A DNA stretch of 64,000 nucleotides from Caulobacter sp. FWC2 (GTDB lineage: Bacteria > Pseudomonadota > Alphaproteobacteria > Caulobacterales > Caulobacteraceae), in assembly GCF_002742625.1 (NCBI RefSeq), contig NZ_PEBF01000001.1, forward strand, positions 3,286,001-3,350,000. Direction: 5' to 3'. Position 1 is the first letter of the stretch. Every line of letters starts with the position of its first letter. Under the pieces are notes generated by a model. That model worked only from the letters and a program-made list of their open reading frames with translations. It did not search any database and had not been told where the DNA came from. Positions 9,085 to 17,980 of the stretch are shown one piece after another. Position numbers and translations under genes: made by a program.

Positions 9085-9111
9085 GCGCGCTTACAGCGCT
9101 GCGCTAAATCA

Positions 9112-9143
9112 GGCTCTTCCCCAGCGATGGGGGAGAGCCTTTT
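9112..9143 (+). terminator. Intrinsic terminator after TonB receptor
   Basis: GGCTCTTCCCC-AGCGAT-GGGGGAGAGCC followed by TTTT, 27 bases after the receptor stop codon. The T-run touches the stop codon of the convergent trehalase. Confidence 0.8.
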
Positions 9144-10716
9144 ACTTTGCGGGCTCCATCAAGGCGCGAGCCACGCCGTTGGTCCAGCCGAAGCCGTCCT
9201 GGGTGGGATACTCCCCGCCCCCGCCGGCCTTGGCCTCCTCGACGTCGTACTTCTCCAGCATCTTGCCGCTGGCCTGGTATTCGCGCTCGACCGTGGCCAG
9301 CCAGCGTTTGGCGATCTCGGCGGCCAAGGCGTCCTCGCCGTAGCGGCGCAGCCCCGAGGCCGCGACCCACTGCAACGGCGCCCAGCCATTGGGCGTGTCC
9401 CACTGCTGGCCGGTGCGGACGGTGGTGGTGCGCAGGCCGCCGGGGGCCAGGAGTTCGTCCCAGGCCTTTTGGGCGACGATGTGGGCCTTGCGCGCGTCCG
9501 TCGCGCCGACGAACAGCGGATAGACGGTCGCCGCGCTCAGGTGATCCAGGCGCTGGCCGGTCTTCCACTGATAGTCGAGGAAGGCGCCCTTCGCGGCGTC
9601 CCACAGATAGAAATCGATCGCCTCGGCGCGGGCGAAGGCGCGGTCGTCGAATTCCTTTTCGCAGGCCTTGTCTGCCAGCTTCGCGCAGCCCCTGGCGATC
9701 GCCTTCTCCAGACCGAACATCAGGCTGTTGAGATCGACGGGGAGGATCGCGGTGGTCTGGATCGTCGACAGGCTCGCGCCGTCGGCCATCCAGCGCGAGG
9801 AATAGTCCCAGCCGCTCTCGGCCCCGGCCCGCAGGTCGCGGAAGACCTCGGCCGGCGGACGACCGCTCTTGAGGGCGGTCTCCAGGTCCTCGCGGTAGGA
9901 CTCGTCGCGCGGCGTCGCGCGATCATCCCAGTAGCGGTTGAGGACGACGCCCTTGGCGACGGCGACCACGCGGCGGTGCGCCTGGCCGGGCTTCAGGTCC
10001 TTCTCGCCCTCCATCCAGAAGGCGTGCTCGCGCCGCATCAGGTCGACGCGGGCCTTGATCAGCTTGGGGTCCGTGGCGCGGGACAACCCGACCATGGCGA
10101 AGAAGAACGGCGGCTGCGAGCGGCTCAGATAATAGGTCCGCGCGCCGTTGGGGATATGTCCGTAAGCCGTTATCAGGGCTCCGAAATCATCGATCATGCT
10201 CTCGACCAGATCGTCGCGGCCGTCGGCCTTCAGGCCCAGCATCGTGAAGTAGCTGTCCCAGTAGTAGATCTCGCGGAAGCGCCCGCCGGGCACGACGAAA
10301 GGCTTGTCCATGGCCAGGGCCGAGCCGCCCGCCACGGGCTTGACCGGCGGCCGGGTCAGGTGCGGCCAGAGGGCGGCGATATGGGCCTTGATCGGCGGTC
10401 GCGCGGCGCTGGGCCTGGGCGCGGCGCCAGCCTCGGGAACCACGAAGTTGGCGCTGACGAAGCGCTTCAGCTCGGCGTCGCTAAACCTTGAATGGGCGCG
10501 ATAATCGGCCAGGATCTTCGCTGGGGCGCGCCTCGGGACCGCATCGACGAAGGTCTTGCCGTCGGGAAAGATCCGCCGCGTCTGAACCTGATGGAAGAGG
10601 TCCTGATAAGTGTCCGCCGGCGTTGGGATTTTTGCCGCGCTTTGGGCCGCGTCCTGAGCCTGAGCTGTCGAGGCCAGGGTCAGGGCGGCAAGCGTCGCGG
10701 CGATCAGACGGACCAT
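9142..10716 (-). CDS. treA: Periplasmic trehalase (GH37)
   Basis: A 524-residue glycoside hydrolase family 37 trehalase, which hydrolyses trehalose to two glucose. Both trehalase signatures are present: PGGRFREIYYWDSY at about 143-156 and QWDTPNGWAP near 436. The likely general acid Asp is in ESGWD near 302 and the catalytic base Glu in GGGEYPTQDGFGW near 502. The signal peptide MVRLIAATLAALTLASTAQA indicates export. I chose the ATG at 10716, with GAGG seven bases upstream, over an in-frame TTG at 10728. It is downstream of, and parallel to, a TonB receptor gene, with a short hairpin between, so it may be co-transcribed with the sigma/FecR/receptor set. Confidence 0.92.
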   Translation of the reverse strand: MVRLIAATLAALTLASTAQAQDAAQSAAKIPTPADTYQDLFHQVQTRRIFPDGKTFVDAVPRRAPAKILADYRAHSRFSDAELKRFVSANFVVPEAGAAPRPSAARPPIKAHIAALWPHLTRPPVKPVAGGSALAMDKPFVVPGGRFREIYYWDSYFTMLGLKADGRDDLVESMIDDFGALITAYGHIPNGARTYYLSRSQPPFFFAMVGLSRATDPKLIKARVDLMRREHAFWMEGEKDLKPGQAHRRVVAVAKGVVLNRYWDDRATPRDESYREDLETALKSGRPPAEVFRDLRAGAESGWDYSSRWMADGASLSTIQTTAILPVDLNSLMFGLEKAIARGCAKLADKACEKEFDDRAFARAEAIDFYLWDAAKGAFLDYQWKTGQRLDHLSAATVYPLFVGATDARKAHIVAQKAWDELLAPGGLRTTTVRTGQQWDTPNGWAPLQWVAASGLRRYGEDALAAEIAKRWLATVEREYQASGKMLEKYDVEEAKAGGGGEYPTQDGFGWTNGVARALMEPAK

Positions 10717-10740
10717 GCAGGACCTCAACTCAAATCAATC

Positions 10741-10783
10741 AAGCCGTCTCCCCGGCCTTCGCCGGGGAGATCGGGGTCGGGTT
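10741..10783. repeat. Short hairpin repeat between receptor and trehalase
   Basis: CTCCCCGG-CCTTCG-CCGGGGAG inside a GC-rich tract resembling the element at 34148-34272. It may attenuate transcription from the receptor gene into the trehalase gene. Confidence 0.5.
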
Positions 10784-10788
10784 AAGGC

Positions 10789-13362
10789 TTAGAAATTATA
10801 CCCCACCGACAGCCGCACCGACCGACCCAGGATCGGGCGGGCGTTGGCGCCGCTGGTGGAACGTGGATCGCCCTCGGTCAGGCCATGGCTGTCGGTCAGA
10901 TTGTCGGCGGCCACCTGGACGCTGAAGTCGCCAACGTTGAAGATCGCGCCCAGGTCGACCTTGGTATAGCCCTTGAGCTTCTGGGTGTTGGCGTTGTCGC
11001 CCCAGCGATCGTCGACCGCGCTGACCGTGCCGTAGAACGTGGTCGCCACCGAACCCAGCTGGACGTCATAGCTGGGCGTGAAGCGGATCTGCCAGTCGGG
11101 CTGGCGCTGGGCGCTCTTGCCCTGGTTGGCCGGAATCGAGGATTTCTTGATCTCGGTCTTCTGCAGCGTGCCGTTCAGGGCCAGCGACAGGCCGAAGTCC
11201 GAGCGCCAGCGGCCGTCCAGCTCCAGGCCGTGGGCCTTGTTGGAGTTGGTCTCCAGCGTGCCGCCGACATCGGCGAACTTGGCCCCGTCGAAGGTGTTGG
11301 CGAAGCCCGTGGCGTAGAGCTCGAACGGGCCCGAGCGCAGCTTGTAGCCCAGCTCGTACTGCTTGACGCTCAGGGTGTCGGTCAGGTTTTCGCGGAAGTT
11401 GTCGAAGCTGGGGAACTTGTAGCCCTTGGAGTAGCGGGCGAACACGCCGGACATTTCGTTGAGGTCGTAGTTCAGGCCGACCGTGTACGAGGTCTTGGAC
11501 TGGCTGTAGTCGACGGTGCGAAGGGCCAGGCCGTCCGGATAGCCGTTGCCGTCGTCGACCACATAGTCGGTCTGGAATTTCTCGCGGCGCACCCCGACGT
11601 CCAGGCGCAGCGGCTCGATGATCTGCCAAGAGTCGGCCAGGTAGACGGCGTTGACCTTGCCGTCGCCGTTCGACAGCAGGCCATAGGCCCAGCAGCCCGA
11701 GCCGCTGCCTGCCGTCGTCAGGTTGGCGCACGAGACGTTGGCGGCCAGGTAGTCGCCATTGGCCTTCACCTGCATCGGCTTGAAGTTGCCGATGGTCCAG
11801 AAGTCGTCCGACGAGAAGCTGGAGGCGTAGTAGCCGGCCGAGATCGAGTGAGCGCCGACCTTCTTGTTGATGCTGAAGTCGTTGGTCAGGGCCTGAATCT
11901 GCTTCTCGACGATCCACGCGCCCCAGTTCTGCACGTAGTCGCCGGTCCCCAGGGCCGTGCCGCCTCGGGTGCGCACCGGGCCGCCGATCACGGTGGCTAC
12001 CGAGGCGGCCGTCACCGCCCCGCCGTCGGGCACCAGGCCATAGGTGTTGGCGTCGCCCTTGGTGAAGCTGAAGCGGTCTCGGATCGTCCAGCCATCGCCG
12101 AAGTCATGCTCGAAGCTGCCGCCGGCCACATAGCCCTTCCAGCCCCGGCCATCGGCCAGGTCGAAGCTGCGGGTCGCGCCATTGGCGTGGACCTGCAGGG
12201 TCTGCTGGCGCGAAAGCTCGCCCAGCTGGGTGTATTCGCCCTTGTCGATGCCGGGCACATTGATCGCGAACGGCAGATACCAGGCGCCGTGGTCGTCGGT
12301 GAAGCGGGCGTAGAGATTGACCTTGCCGTGCTCCAGCCGCTTGGTCAGGTTGACCGTGAACTGCTGGCCCTTCTCGTTGTCGAACTGGGTGTCGCGCACG
12401 CCCGGCGAGCGGGTCACGTAGCCGCCGGCCATGAAATAGAGGTCGTCGGCCAGCTTGCCGCTCATCACCCCGTCGATCCGGCGCAGGCCGTAGTCGGAGG
12501 TCGTGGCCTTGACCAGACCCTTGGTCTGCTCGCCGCCTTCCTTGAGCATGAAGTTGGTCGTCAGGCCCGGCTGGCCGTTCGAGAAGATCGGGTTGGGACC
12601 GCCGCGCAGGGCTTCCATCCGCGAGATCGTCTCGTCGACGCGGAAGATCGACGAGTTTTCCAGGAACGACAGGGTTGAGGGCGGATAGATCGGCGCGCCC
12701 TGCAGCTGGATGGTCAGGAACTCGGCGTCGCCGGTGGCGGGAAAGCCGCGCACGAAGACGTTGGCGCCGGCCACGCCGCCCGAGGTCTCGACCCAGACGC
12801 CGGGCACCAGGCTCAGCAGCTCCGCGCTGCTCTTGGGCGAGGCCTTGAGGATGTCCTGGGCATTGACCGTGGTGACCGCGAAGCTGGCCGACAGCTTGTC
12901 GATGCCGGCGCCGCCGGGCGTGCCGACCACGATCACCTCGTCGACCTGGGCGGGCTCTTCCGGACGGCTTTGTTCTACGGCGGTGGCGGGCGCGGCGGCC
13001 TGACCCGCAGCGCTGGCCGAGACCAGGAGCGGTCGTTCGCGGATGGCGTAAACGCCGCTGGCGGTGGGCTGGGCCACTAGGTTGGAGCTCGACAGCAGGC
13101 GCGTCAGACCCTCGTCGGCCGAATAGGCGCCTTTCAGCTTCGGCGCGCGCTTGCCCCGCGTCAGGTTCTCGTCGAAGGCTAACTGCTTGCCCGAGGCCCG
13201 GCCGAAGGCGCGCAGGGCGCCCGACAGGTCCTGGGCCGGAATGTCGAAAGTTCGCTCCGGGGCTTGCTCAGCGCGGGCCTGCGCCGCGACGGGCGCGGCC
13301 AAGGCCATCAGCACGGCCGCCGAAGCGCCCAGCAGCCAGCGTTGCTCGAAAGACTTGCTCAT
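10789..13362 (-). CDS. FecA-like TonB-dependent receptor with STN signalling domain
   Basis: An 857-residue outer-membrane receptor with a signal peptide (to about residue 30) and an N-terminal STN domain at about 38-110 (RTFDIPAQDLSGALRAFG...GVYAI). A TonB box-like VDEVIVVG near 140 leads into the plug (NVFVRGFPATGDAEFLTIQLQG), then a large barrel ending RSVRLSVGYNF. The STN domain touches FecR-type anti-sigma factors, and exactly such a gene lies 58 bases upstream, preceded by an ECF sigma factor. A GAGGGAGGG ribosome binding site supports the start. Typical cargo for such triplets is a ferric siderophore, but sugars are also known; nothing here decides it. Confidence 0.92.
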   Translation of the reverse strand: MSKSFEQRWLLGASAAVLMALAAPVAAQARAEQAPERTFDIPAQDLSGALRAFGRASGKQLAFDENLTRGKRAPKLKGAYSADEGLTRLLSSSNLVAQPTASGVYAIRERPLLVSASAAGQAAAPATAVEQSRPEEPAQVDEVIVVGTPGGAGIDKLSASFAVTTVNAQDILKASPKSSAELLSLVPGVWVETSGGVAGANVFVRGFPATGDAEFLTIQLQGAPIYPPSTLSFLENSSIFRVDETISRMEALRGGPNPIFSNGQPGLTTNFMLKEGGEQTKGLVKATTSDYGLRRIDGVMSGKLADDLYFMAGGYVTRSPGVRDTQFDNEKGQQFTVNLTKRLEHGKVNLYARFTDDHGAWYLPFAINVPGIDKGEYTQLGELSRQQTLQVHANGATRSFDLADGRGWKGYVAGGSFEHDFGDGWTIRDRFSFTKGDANTYGLVPDGGAVTAASVATVIGGPVRTRGGTALGTGDYVQNWGAWIVEKQIQALTNDFSINKKVGAHSISAGYYASSFSSDDFWTIGNFKPMQVKANGDYLAANVSCANLTTAGSGSGCWAYGLLSNGDGKVNAVYLADSWQIIEPLRLDVGVRREKFQTDYVVDDGNGYPDGLALRTVDYSQSKTSYTVGLNYDLNEMSGVFARYSKGYKFPSFDNFRENLTDTLSVKQYELGYKLRSGPFELYATGFANTFDGAKFADVGGTLETNSNKAHGLELDGRWRSDFGLSLALNGTLQKTEIKKSSIPANQGKSAQRQPDWQIRFTPSYDVQLGSVATTFYGTVSAVDDRWGDNANTQKLKGYTKVDLGAIFNVGDFSVQVAADNLTDSHGLTEGDPRSTSGANARPILGRSVRLSVGYNF

Positions 13363-13420
13363 ACGTCCCTCCCTCGCGCCGCTTGTTCTGTGTATCGGCG
13401 CTTTTGGTCAGTTAGACGCC

Positions 13421-14521
13421 TCACTCCACGGAGGACTCACCACCGACGGTGAAGTTTTTTGGCTGGCGCTGGAAGGCGCGCAAAACGGTCTCGCCGCCCT
13501 GCCCGTTGACGGCGCGCACGGGCAGCACCGCGGTGACGCCGTCGACGAAGGCGCGGGTGTCGCCCGAAGTGAAGACGCCGCTGATCCGCAAGGCGGCCAC
13601 GCTGGGATCGCCGATCCGCAGCTTCTCGCGGGCGTAGCGATTGACCCGCTCGACGGCCAGGCTCATCGGCTCGTCCTGGAACACCAGCTGGCCGCTTTCC
13701 CACGCGGCGGCGCGGTTCGGATCGGCCGGGGCGACCGAGGCGGCCTCGGAATTGATCTGGGCGACCAGCTCGTGATCGGGCGTCAGCGACTTTTCGGTCG
13801 GCGCGCCATTGACCCTCAGCAGCGGCGGCGGACGCCCCTTGGCGCCCTCCCCGTCCAGCACCGCGACGTGGCCTTCGTAGAGCACCACCCGCATCTGGTC
13901 GGCGACGCGTTCGACGCTGAAGGTGGTGCCGGTGGCGACCACCAGCTTGCCGCCGGCCGCGACCGAGAACGGCCGCAACGGATCCTTGGCCACCGCGAAC
14001 TTGGCGCGGCCCTGCTCTAGCCACAGCCGGCGGCGGTCGCCGTCATAGCGGACCTTCAGCACCGTGGCGGCGTCCAGCGACACGCGCGAGCCGTCGGCCA
14101 GCTCGACGATGCGCCGCTCGCCTTCGGTGGTGCGATAGACGTCCGGCAGGCTCGATCGCCAGGCGAAACCACTGCCCAGGGCGATGGCGGCGACCACGGC
14201 GGCCGCAACGCTCCAGATGGCGACGCGCGGGCCGGGCTTGCGCGCCCATTGGCGACGCTGGGCGCGGCGCAGGTCGTTCAGGGCCTCGCCGCGCAGGGCG
14301 ATCATGCCGGGATGCGAAGCCTGCTCGTCCACCGCCCGCCAGGCGGCGACGGCGTCGTCCAGCAGTTCGCGATGCGAAGGATCGGCGGCGAACCATGCGT
14401 CCAGCGCCAGTTGCTCGGCCGGCGTCAGCTCACCCTCCGACAGGAGCACGCACCACTCGGCGGCCTGATCCAAGGAGAGATCGAGGGCGAGATCCATCTT
14501 GTCGTCCATGGGGATGCTCAT
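13421..14521 (-). CDS. fecR: FecR-family anti-sigma factor / transmembrane sensor
   Basis: A 366-residue FecR-type protein. The cytoplasmic N-terminal DUF4880-like part (about 15-60, AAEWCVLLSEGELTPAEQLALDAWFAADPSH) should bind the sigma factor. One membrane helix follows (near 100-118, VAIWSVAAAVVAAIALGSGF), then a periplasmic FecR domain (YRTTEGERRIVELADGSRVSLDAAT...) that would read the receptor's STN domain. Its start codon overlaps the stop codon of the sigma gene by an ATGA junction at 14518-14521, so the two are translationally coupled. A second in-frame ATG lies at 14509. Confidence 0.9.
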   Translation of the reverse strand: MSIPMDDKMDLALDLSLDQAAEWCVLLSEGELTPAEQLALDAWFAADPSHRELLDDAVAAWRAVDEQASHPGMIALRGEALNDLRRAQRRQWARKPGPRVAIWSVAAAVVAAIALGSGFAWRSSLPDVYRTTEGERRIVELADGSRVSLDAATVLKVRYDGDRRRLWLEQGRAKFAVAKDPLRPFSVAAGGKLVVATGTTFSVERVADQMRVVLYEGHVAVLDGEGAKGRPPPLLRVNGAPTEKSLTPDHELVAQINSEAASVAPADPNRAAAWESGQLVFQDEPMSLAVERVNRYAREKLRIGDPSVAALRISGVFTSGDTRAFVDGVTAVLPVRAVNGQGGETVLRAFQRQPKNFTVGGESSVE

Positions 14522-15057
14522 TCGCCCGCCCTCAGCGTGCGCGTCAGGTGGCCCATGGCCTTGAGGATGTGTTTCTGCACGCCGCTGGTGGTCATGCCGT
14601 AAAGCGTGGCGAGTTCGGCCTGCTTCATGCCTTCCAGGCGGTAGAGCAGGAAGATGGCGCGGGTCCGGTCGGGCAGCTCCCGCAGGGCCCGCGACACCGC
14701 GCCCAGGTCCTCGCGGCCCTGCAGGATGCGGGCGGGGTCCAGAGGCTCCTGGTCGAAGGTCTCGCCCGCCACGGCGGCGCGATAGCTGGCCCGCACCCGC
14801 TCGCGCCGCTGGCGGTCGCGCAGCAGGTTGGCGGCCATCTGGAAGATATAGGCGTCGGCGTTCTCCATGGCGGGGTCCTCGACCCGCGCCAGCTTGGCGA
14901 ACAACTCCTGGGTCATGTCCTCGGCGTCGCTGTGGGTCGCGGCGCGGCGCATGAAGAAGGCCATCAGCGCTGGCCTGTAGCGCCGATCCAACCCTCGAAG
15001 ATCGTGTGGCGCGACCTGCCGCACGGCGAAACCCTCATGACTGCTCACGACAGTCAT
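14518..15057 (-). CDS. ECF RNA polymerase sigma factor, FecI-like
   Basis: About 179 residues with ECF region 2 (YRPALMAFFMRRAATHSDAEDMTQELFAKLAR) and region 4 (LPDRTRAIFLLYRLEGMKQAELATLYGMTTSGVQKHI). It is first in a sigma - FecR - STN receptor operon and should direct transcription of the receptor when cargo binds. The ATG at 15057 is preferred because homologues begin close to the region 2 block, but an in-frame GTG at 15081 is possible. A 25-bp inverted repeat covers the ATG, suggesting control at the start site. Confidence 0.88.
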   Translation of the reverse strand: MTVVSSHEGFAVRQVAPHDLRGLDRRYRPALMAFFMRRAATHSDAEDMTQELFAKLARVEDPAMENADAYIFQMAANLLRDRQRRERVRASYRAAVAGETFDQEPLDPARILQGREDLGAVSRALRELPDRTRAIFLLYRLEGMKQAELATLYGMTTSGVQKHILKAMGHLTRTLRAGE

Positions 15058-15059
15058 GA
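15035..15059. promoter_or_regulatory. 9-bp inverted repeat over the sigma factor start codon
   Basis: TCATGACTG-CTCACGA-CAGTCATGA has perfect 9-bp arms. On the minus strand the right arm contains the proposed ATG (15057). It could be an operator or an mRNA hairpin that hides the start codon. Confidence 0.45.
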
Positions 15060-15314
15060 CGCACAACGCGCCGGAACGCACACCACGGCCGGCGAAAGTT
15101 TTTCGCGGGACGGGCAGAACCCCGCGCCATGGCGCGGCCGGCGGGCCGCTTGCGCTGGAGGGTCGTTTCCCGAGACGGCGATGGATTTGTTCAAGCGCCG
15201 AGCGCCAAGCCCCCTTTAAGCCGGCCTCATGACCCGGCGTTCGCCTGCCTCGCCACCCAGCCTCTCGCCCCGCGTCCGTCCGCGCGCTACAGCTTGGGCG
15301 ACAAGGAAGGCGGC

Positions 15315-16892
15315 ATGAGTCATCCCGGTATAGACAGCCTGCGACCGCACGAGCGGCCGATGTTCCCCGGCTCGCCGGCGACGCCCGACTTCGCGCTGCC
15401 CGTCCGCGTCGCCTATGGCTGCGTCGGGGTGCTTCTGGCCTTCACCAGCGCCATGGGCACGGCCCTGATCACGGTGAACCTGCCCAGCATCCAGGGCACG
15501 CTAGGGCTGGATCCGGCCCAGGCCTCGTGGCTGCCCACCGCCTATGTGATGACCTCGGTCTCGATGAACCTGATCCTGGTGAAGTTTCGCCAGCAGTACG
15601 GGCTGCGGCTGTTCGTCCAACTGGCGCTGGGGACCTATCTGGCCGCTGCCGTGGCGCACCTGTTCGTCAACGACTTCGCCTCGGCCTTGGTCGTGCGCGC
15701 CGCCAGCGGTGTCGCCGCCGCACCCCTGACCACCCTGGCGACCTTCTACCTGCTGCAAGCCTTCCCGGCGGCGCGGCGGTTGTCGGCCTTCGTGCTGGCC
15801 TTCGGGGTGCCGCTGGTCGCCACGCCCCTCGCCCGCTGCATTTCGCCCGACCTGCTTGAGCTGGGCCAGTGGCGAACGCTCTATCTGTTGGAGCTGGCCC
15901 TCGTCCTGATAACGCTCTCGGCGGTCCTGGCCCTGCGCCTGCCGCCATCCGAGCGGCTGAAGGTGTTCGAGTGGGCCGACTTCGTCACCTATCCCCTGAT
16001 CGCCATAGGCCTGGCCCTGGTCTGCGCCGTGCTGGGCCAGGGACGGTTGGAGTGGTGGTTCTCGACCCCGTGGCTGGGCGTGGCCCTGGCCGTGGCGGCC
16101 GTGCTGATCATCGCGGCCCTGACGCTGGAATGGCATCGGAAGAATCCACTGCTGGACCTGCGCTGGGCGATCACGCCGGACTTCATCGGTTTCATCCTGA
16201 TCGCCTTCCTGACCCGCGTGCTGCTGATCGAACAGAACGGCGGCGCGGCGGGTCTTCTGACCGTCCTGGGCATGGGACAGGAGCAAACCCGAAGCCTTTA
16301 TGTCGTGATCGCCTTGGCGACCCTGGCCGGCGCCGTCGTCGGCGCCCTGACGATCAGCCCCAAGACCGTATTCTTCCAGATCATGGTCGCGGTGGTGCTG
16401 ATAGGCGCCGCGGCCTATATCGACAGCCATTCCAACAACCTGACACGCCCGGCCCAGCTCTATGTCAGCCAGGCCATGCTGGGCTTCGCCACGGCCCTGG
16501 TCCTGGCCCCCACCCTGCTGATCGGTTTTGTCCAGGTGCTACAGCGCGGCTGGCGCTCGTTCCCGACCCTGATCGTCTCGTTCGCCGTGGCCCAGAACCT
16601 CGGCGCCCTATTCTCCGCCGCGCTGTCCCAGACCTTCCAGTACGACCGGATGCGCTTTCACTACGCCCATCTGGTCGGCCAACTGGACCCCACCGTCCCC
16701 TTCGTCGCCGATCGGCTGCGCGCCGGCCCGGCAGCCATCGTCGGCCAGGCGACGCGCGAGGCCAACATCCTGGCCTACAACGACCTTTTCCTGCTCCTGT
16801 TCGTCATCGCCGTGCTGACCCTGGTCGGCACCGCGATCTTCACGCTCCGCGCCATCGCCAAGATGAAAGCCGCGCAAAGGGCCGCCTCATGA
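15315..16892 (+). CDS. MFS efflux transporter, DHA2/EmrB type
   Basis: A 525-residue, highly hydrophobic major facilitator protein consistent with the 14-helix DHA2 family. Helix 1 contains VAYGCVGVLLAFTSAMGTALITVNLPSIQGTLG, followed by the usual AQASWLPTAYVMTSV block of helix 2. It should pump drugs or other amphiphiles using the proton gradient. The start at 15315 has an AAGGAAGG ribosome binding site; the longer open frame from 15129 lacks one and encodes an Arg/Pro-rich stretch. Its stop codon overlaps the start of the HlyD gene (ATGA), and NodT follows the same way, so this is a three-gene tripartite efflux operon. No cognate local regulator is visible. Confidence 0.9.
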   Translation: MSHPGIDSLRPHERPMFPGSPATPDFALPVRVAYGCVGVLLAFTSAMGTALITVNLPSIQGTLGLDPAQASWLPTAYVMTSVSMNLILVKFRQQYGLRLFVQLALGTYLAAAVAHLFVNDFASALVVRAASGVAAAPLTTLATFYLLQAFPAARRLSAFVLAFGVPLVATPLARCISPDLLELGQWRTLYLLELALVLITLSAVLALRLPPSERLKVFEWADFVTYPLIAIGLALVCAVLGQGRLEWWFSTPWLGVALAVAAVLIIAALTLEWHRKNPLLDLRWAITPDFIGFILIAFLTRVLLIEQNGGAAGLLTVLGMGQEQTRSLYVVIALATLAGAVVGALTISPKTVFFQIMVAVVLIGAAAYIDSHSNNLTRPAQLYVSQAMLGFATALVLAPTLLIGFVQVLQRGWRSFPTLIVSFAVAQNLGALFSAALSQTFQYDRMRFHYAHLVGQLDPTVPFVADRLRAGPAAIVGQATREANILAYNDLFLLLFVIAVLTLVGTAIFTLRAIAKMKAAQRAAS

Positions 16893-17980
16893 CCGACGCA
16901 ACCGCTCCATCTCCCGAAGCCGCCGAGGCCCTGCGCCGCCCGACGCACGTCAGCCCCCGGACCCTGGCCATCGCTGTCACCGCCGCCGTCGCGGCCGTGC
17001 TGGTGATCCTGTTCGTCTGGCGGCTGCCGCCGTTCGCCACGACCTTGCAGGTGACCGAGAACGCCTATGTGCGCGGCCAGGTCACGGTGATGGCCCCGCA
17101 GGTCAACGGCTACGTGGTCGAAGTGGCGGTGCAGGACTTCGACCGCGTCAAGCAGGGCCAGATCCTGGCCCGGATCGACGACCGTATCTACAAGGCCCGC
17201 GTCGAGCAGGCCAAGGCGACCCTGGCCGCGCGCGAGGCGGATCTGGCCAATGCCGACCAGGCCGAGCGGGCCCGCGCCGCCGCGCTTCTGGGCCGCGAGG
17301 CCGAGCAGGCCTCCGCCCAGGCCCAGGCCGCCCGGGCCCGTGCGGACCTGGCCCGCATCCAAGACTTGGCCTCAGACGGCTCGGTGTCGCTGCGCGAGCG
17401 CGATCAGGCCGTGGCCACTCTGCGCCAGACAGAGGCCGCAGTACGCCAGACCGCCGCCGGCGGCGAGATCGCCCGCCAGGACATCCGCTCGGTCGCCGTC
17501 TCGCGCGATGGCCTGAAGGCCGCCGTCGAGGCCGCCCGCGCCGCCCTGCGCCTGGCCCAGATCGACCTGGACAACACCGTCATCCGCGCCCCGCGCGACG
17601 GCCAGCTGGGCGAGGTCTCCGTGCGCCTGGGCCAGTATGTCTCGGCCGGCACGCAGCTGCTGGCGCTGGTCCCCGCCCGCCTGTGGGTGACGGCCAACTA
17701 CAAGGAGGCCCAGACTGCCCGCATGGCCGTCGGCCAGCCGGTGACCTTCACGGTCGACGCCCTGGGCAAGGCGAAGCTGCGCGGCGTGGTCGAGGACCTC
17801 GCGCCCGCCACCGGCTCGGAGTTCGCGGTGATCAAGCCCGAGAACGCCACCGGCAACTTCGTGAAGGTCTCTCAGCGCATCCCGGTCAAGATCGTCATCA
17901 GCCCCAACCAGCCCCTGGCCGCGCGCCTGCGGCCGGGCATGTCGGTGGTCACCAAGGTCGACACCAAGGGCGGCCGCTGA
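16889..17980 (+). CDS. HlyD/EmrA-type membrane fusion protein
   Basis: A 363-residue periplasmic adaptor anchored by one N-terminal helix (about 25-45, IAVTAAVAAVLVILFVW). A biotinyl-lipoyl domain follows (ENAYVRGQVTVMAPQVNGYV...VKQGQILARIDDR), then a long Ala/Glu/Arg coiled-coil hairpin (about 95-225), the second lipoyl half (IDLDNTVIRAPRDGQLGEV) and a beta-barrel (VTANYKEAQTARMAVGQPV). It bridges the MFS pump to the outer-membrane channel encoded next. Both gene junctions overlap (ATGA before, TGATG after). Confidence 0.92.
   Translation: MTDATAPSPEAAEALRRPTHVSPRTLAIAVTAAVAAVLVILFVWRLPPFATTLQVTENAYVRGQVTVMAPQVNGYVVEVAVQDFDRVKQGQILARIDDRIYKARVEQAKATLAAREADLANADQAERARAAALLGREAEQASAQAQAARARADLARIQDLASDGSVSLRERDQAVATLRQTEAAVRQTAAGGEIARQDIRSVAVSRDGLKAAVEAARAALRLAQIDLDNTVIRAPRDGQLGEVSVRLGQYVSAGTQLLALVPARLWVTANYKEAQTARMAVGQPVTFTVDALGKAKLRGVVEDLAPATGSEFAVIKPENATGNFVKVSQRIPVKIVISPNQPLAARLRPGMSVVTKVDTKGGR

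Noticed and set aside
15129..15314. A 62-codon extension of the MFS efflux gene
   Set aside because: Arg/Pro-rich, no ribosome binding site; ATG 15315 has AAGGAAGG and begins just before helix 1.
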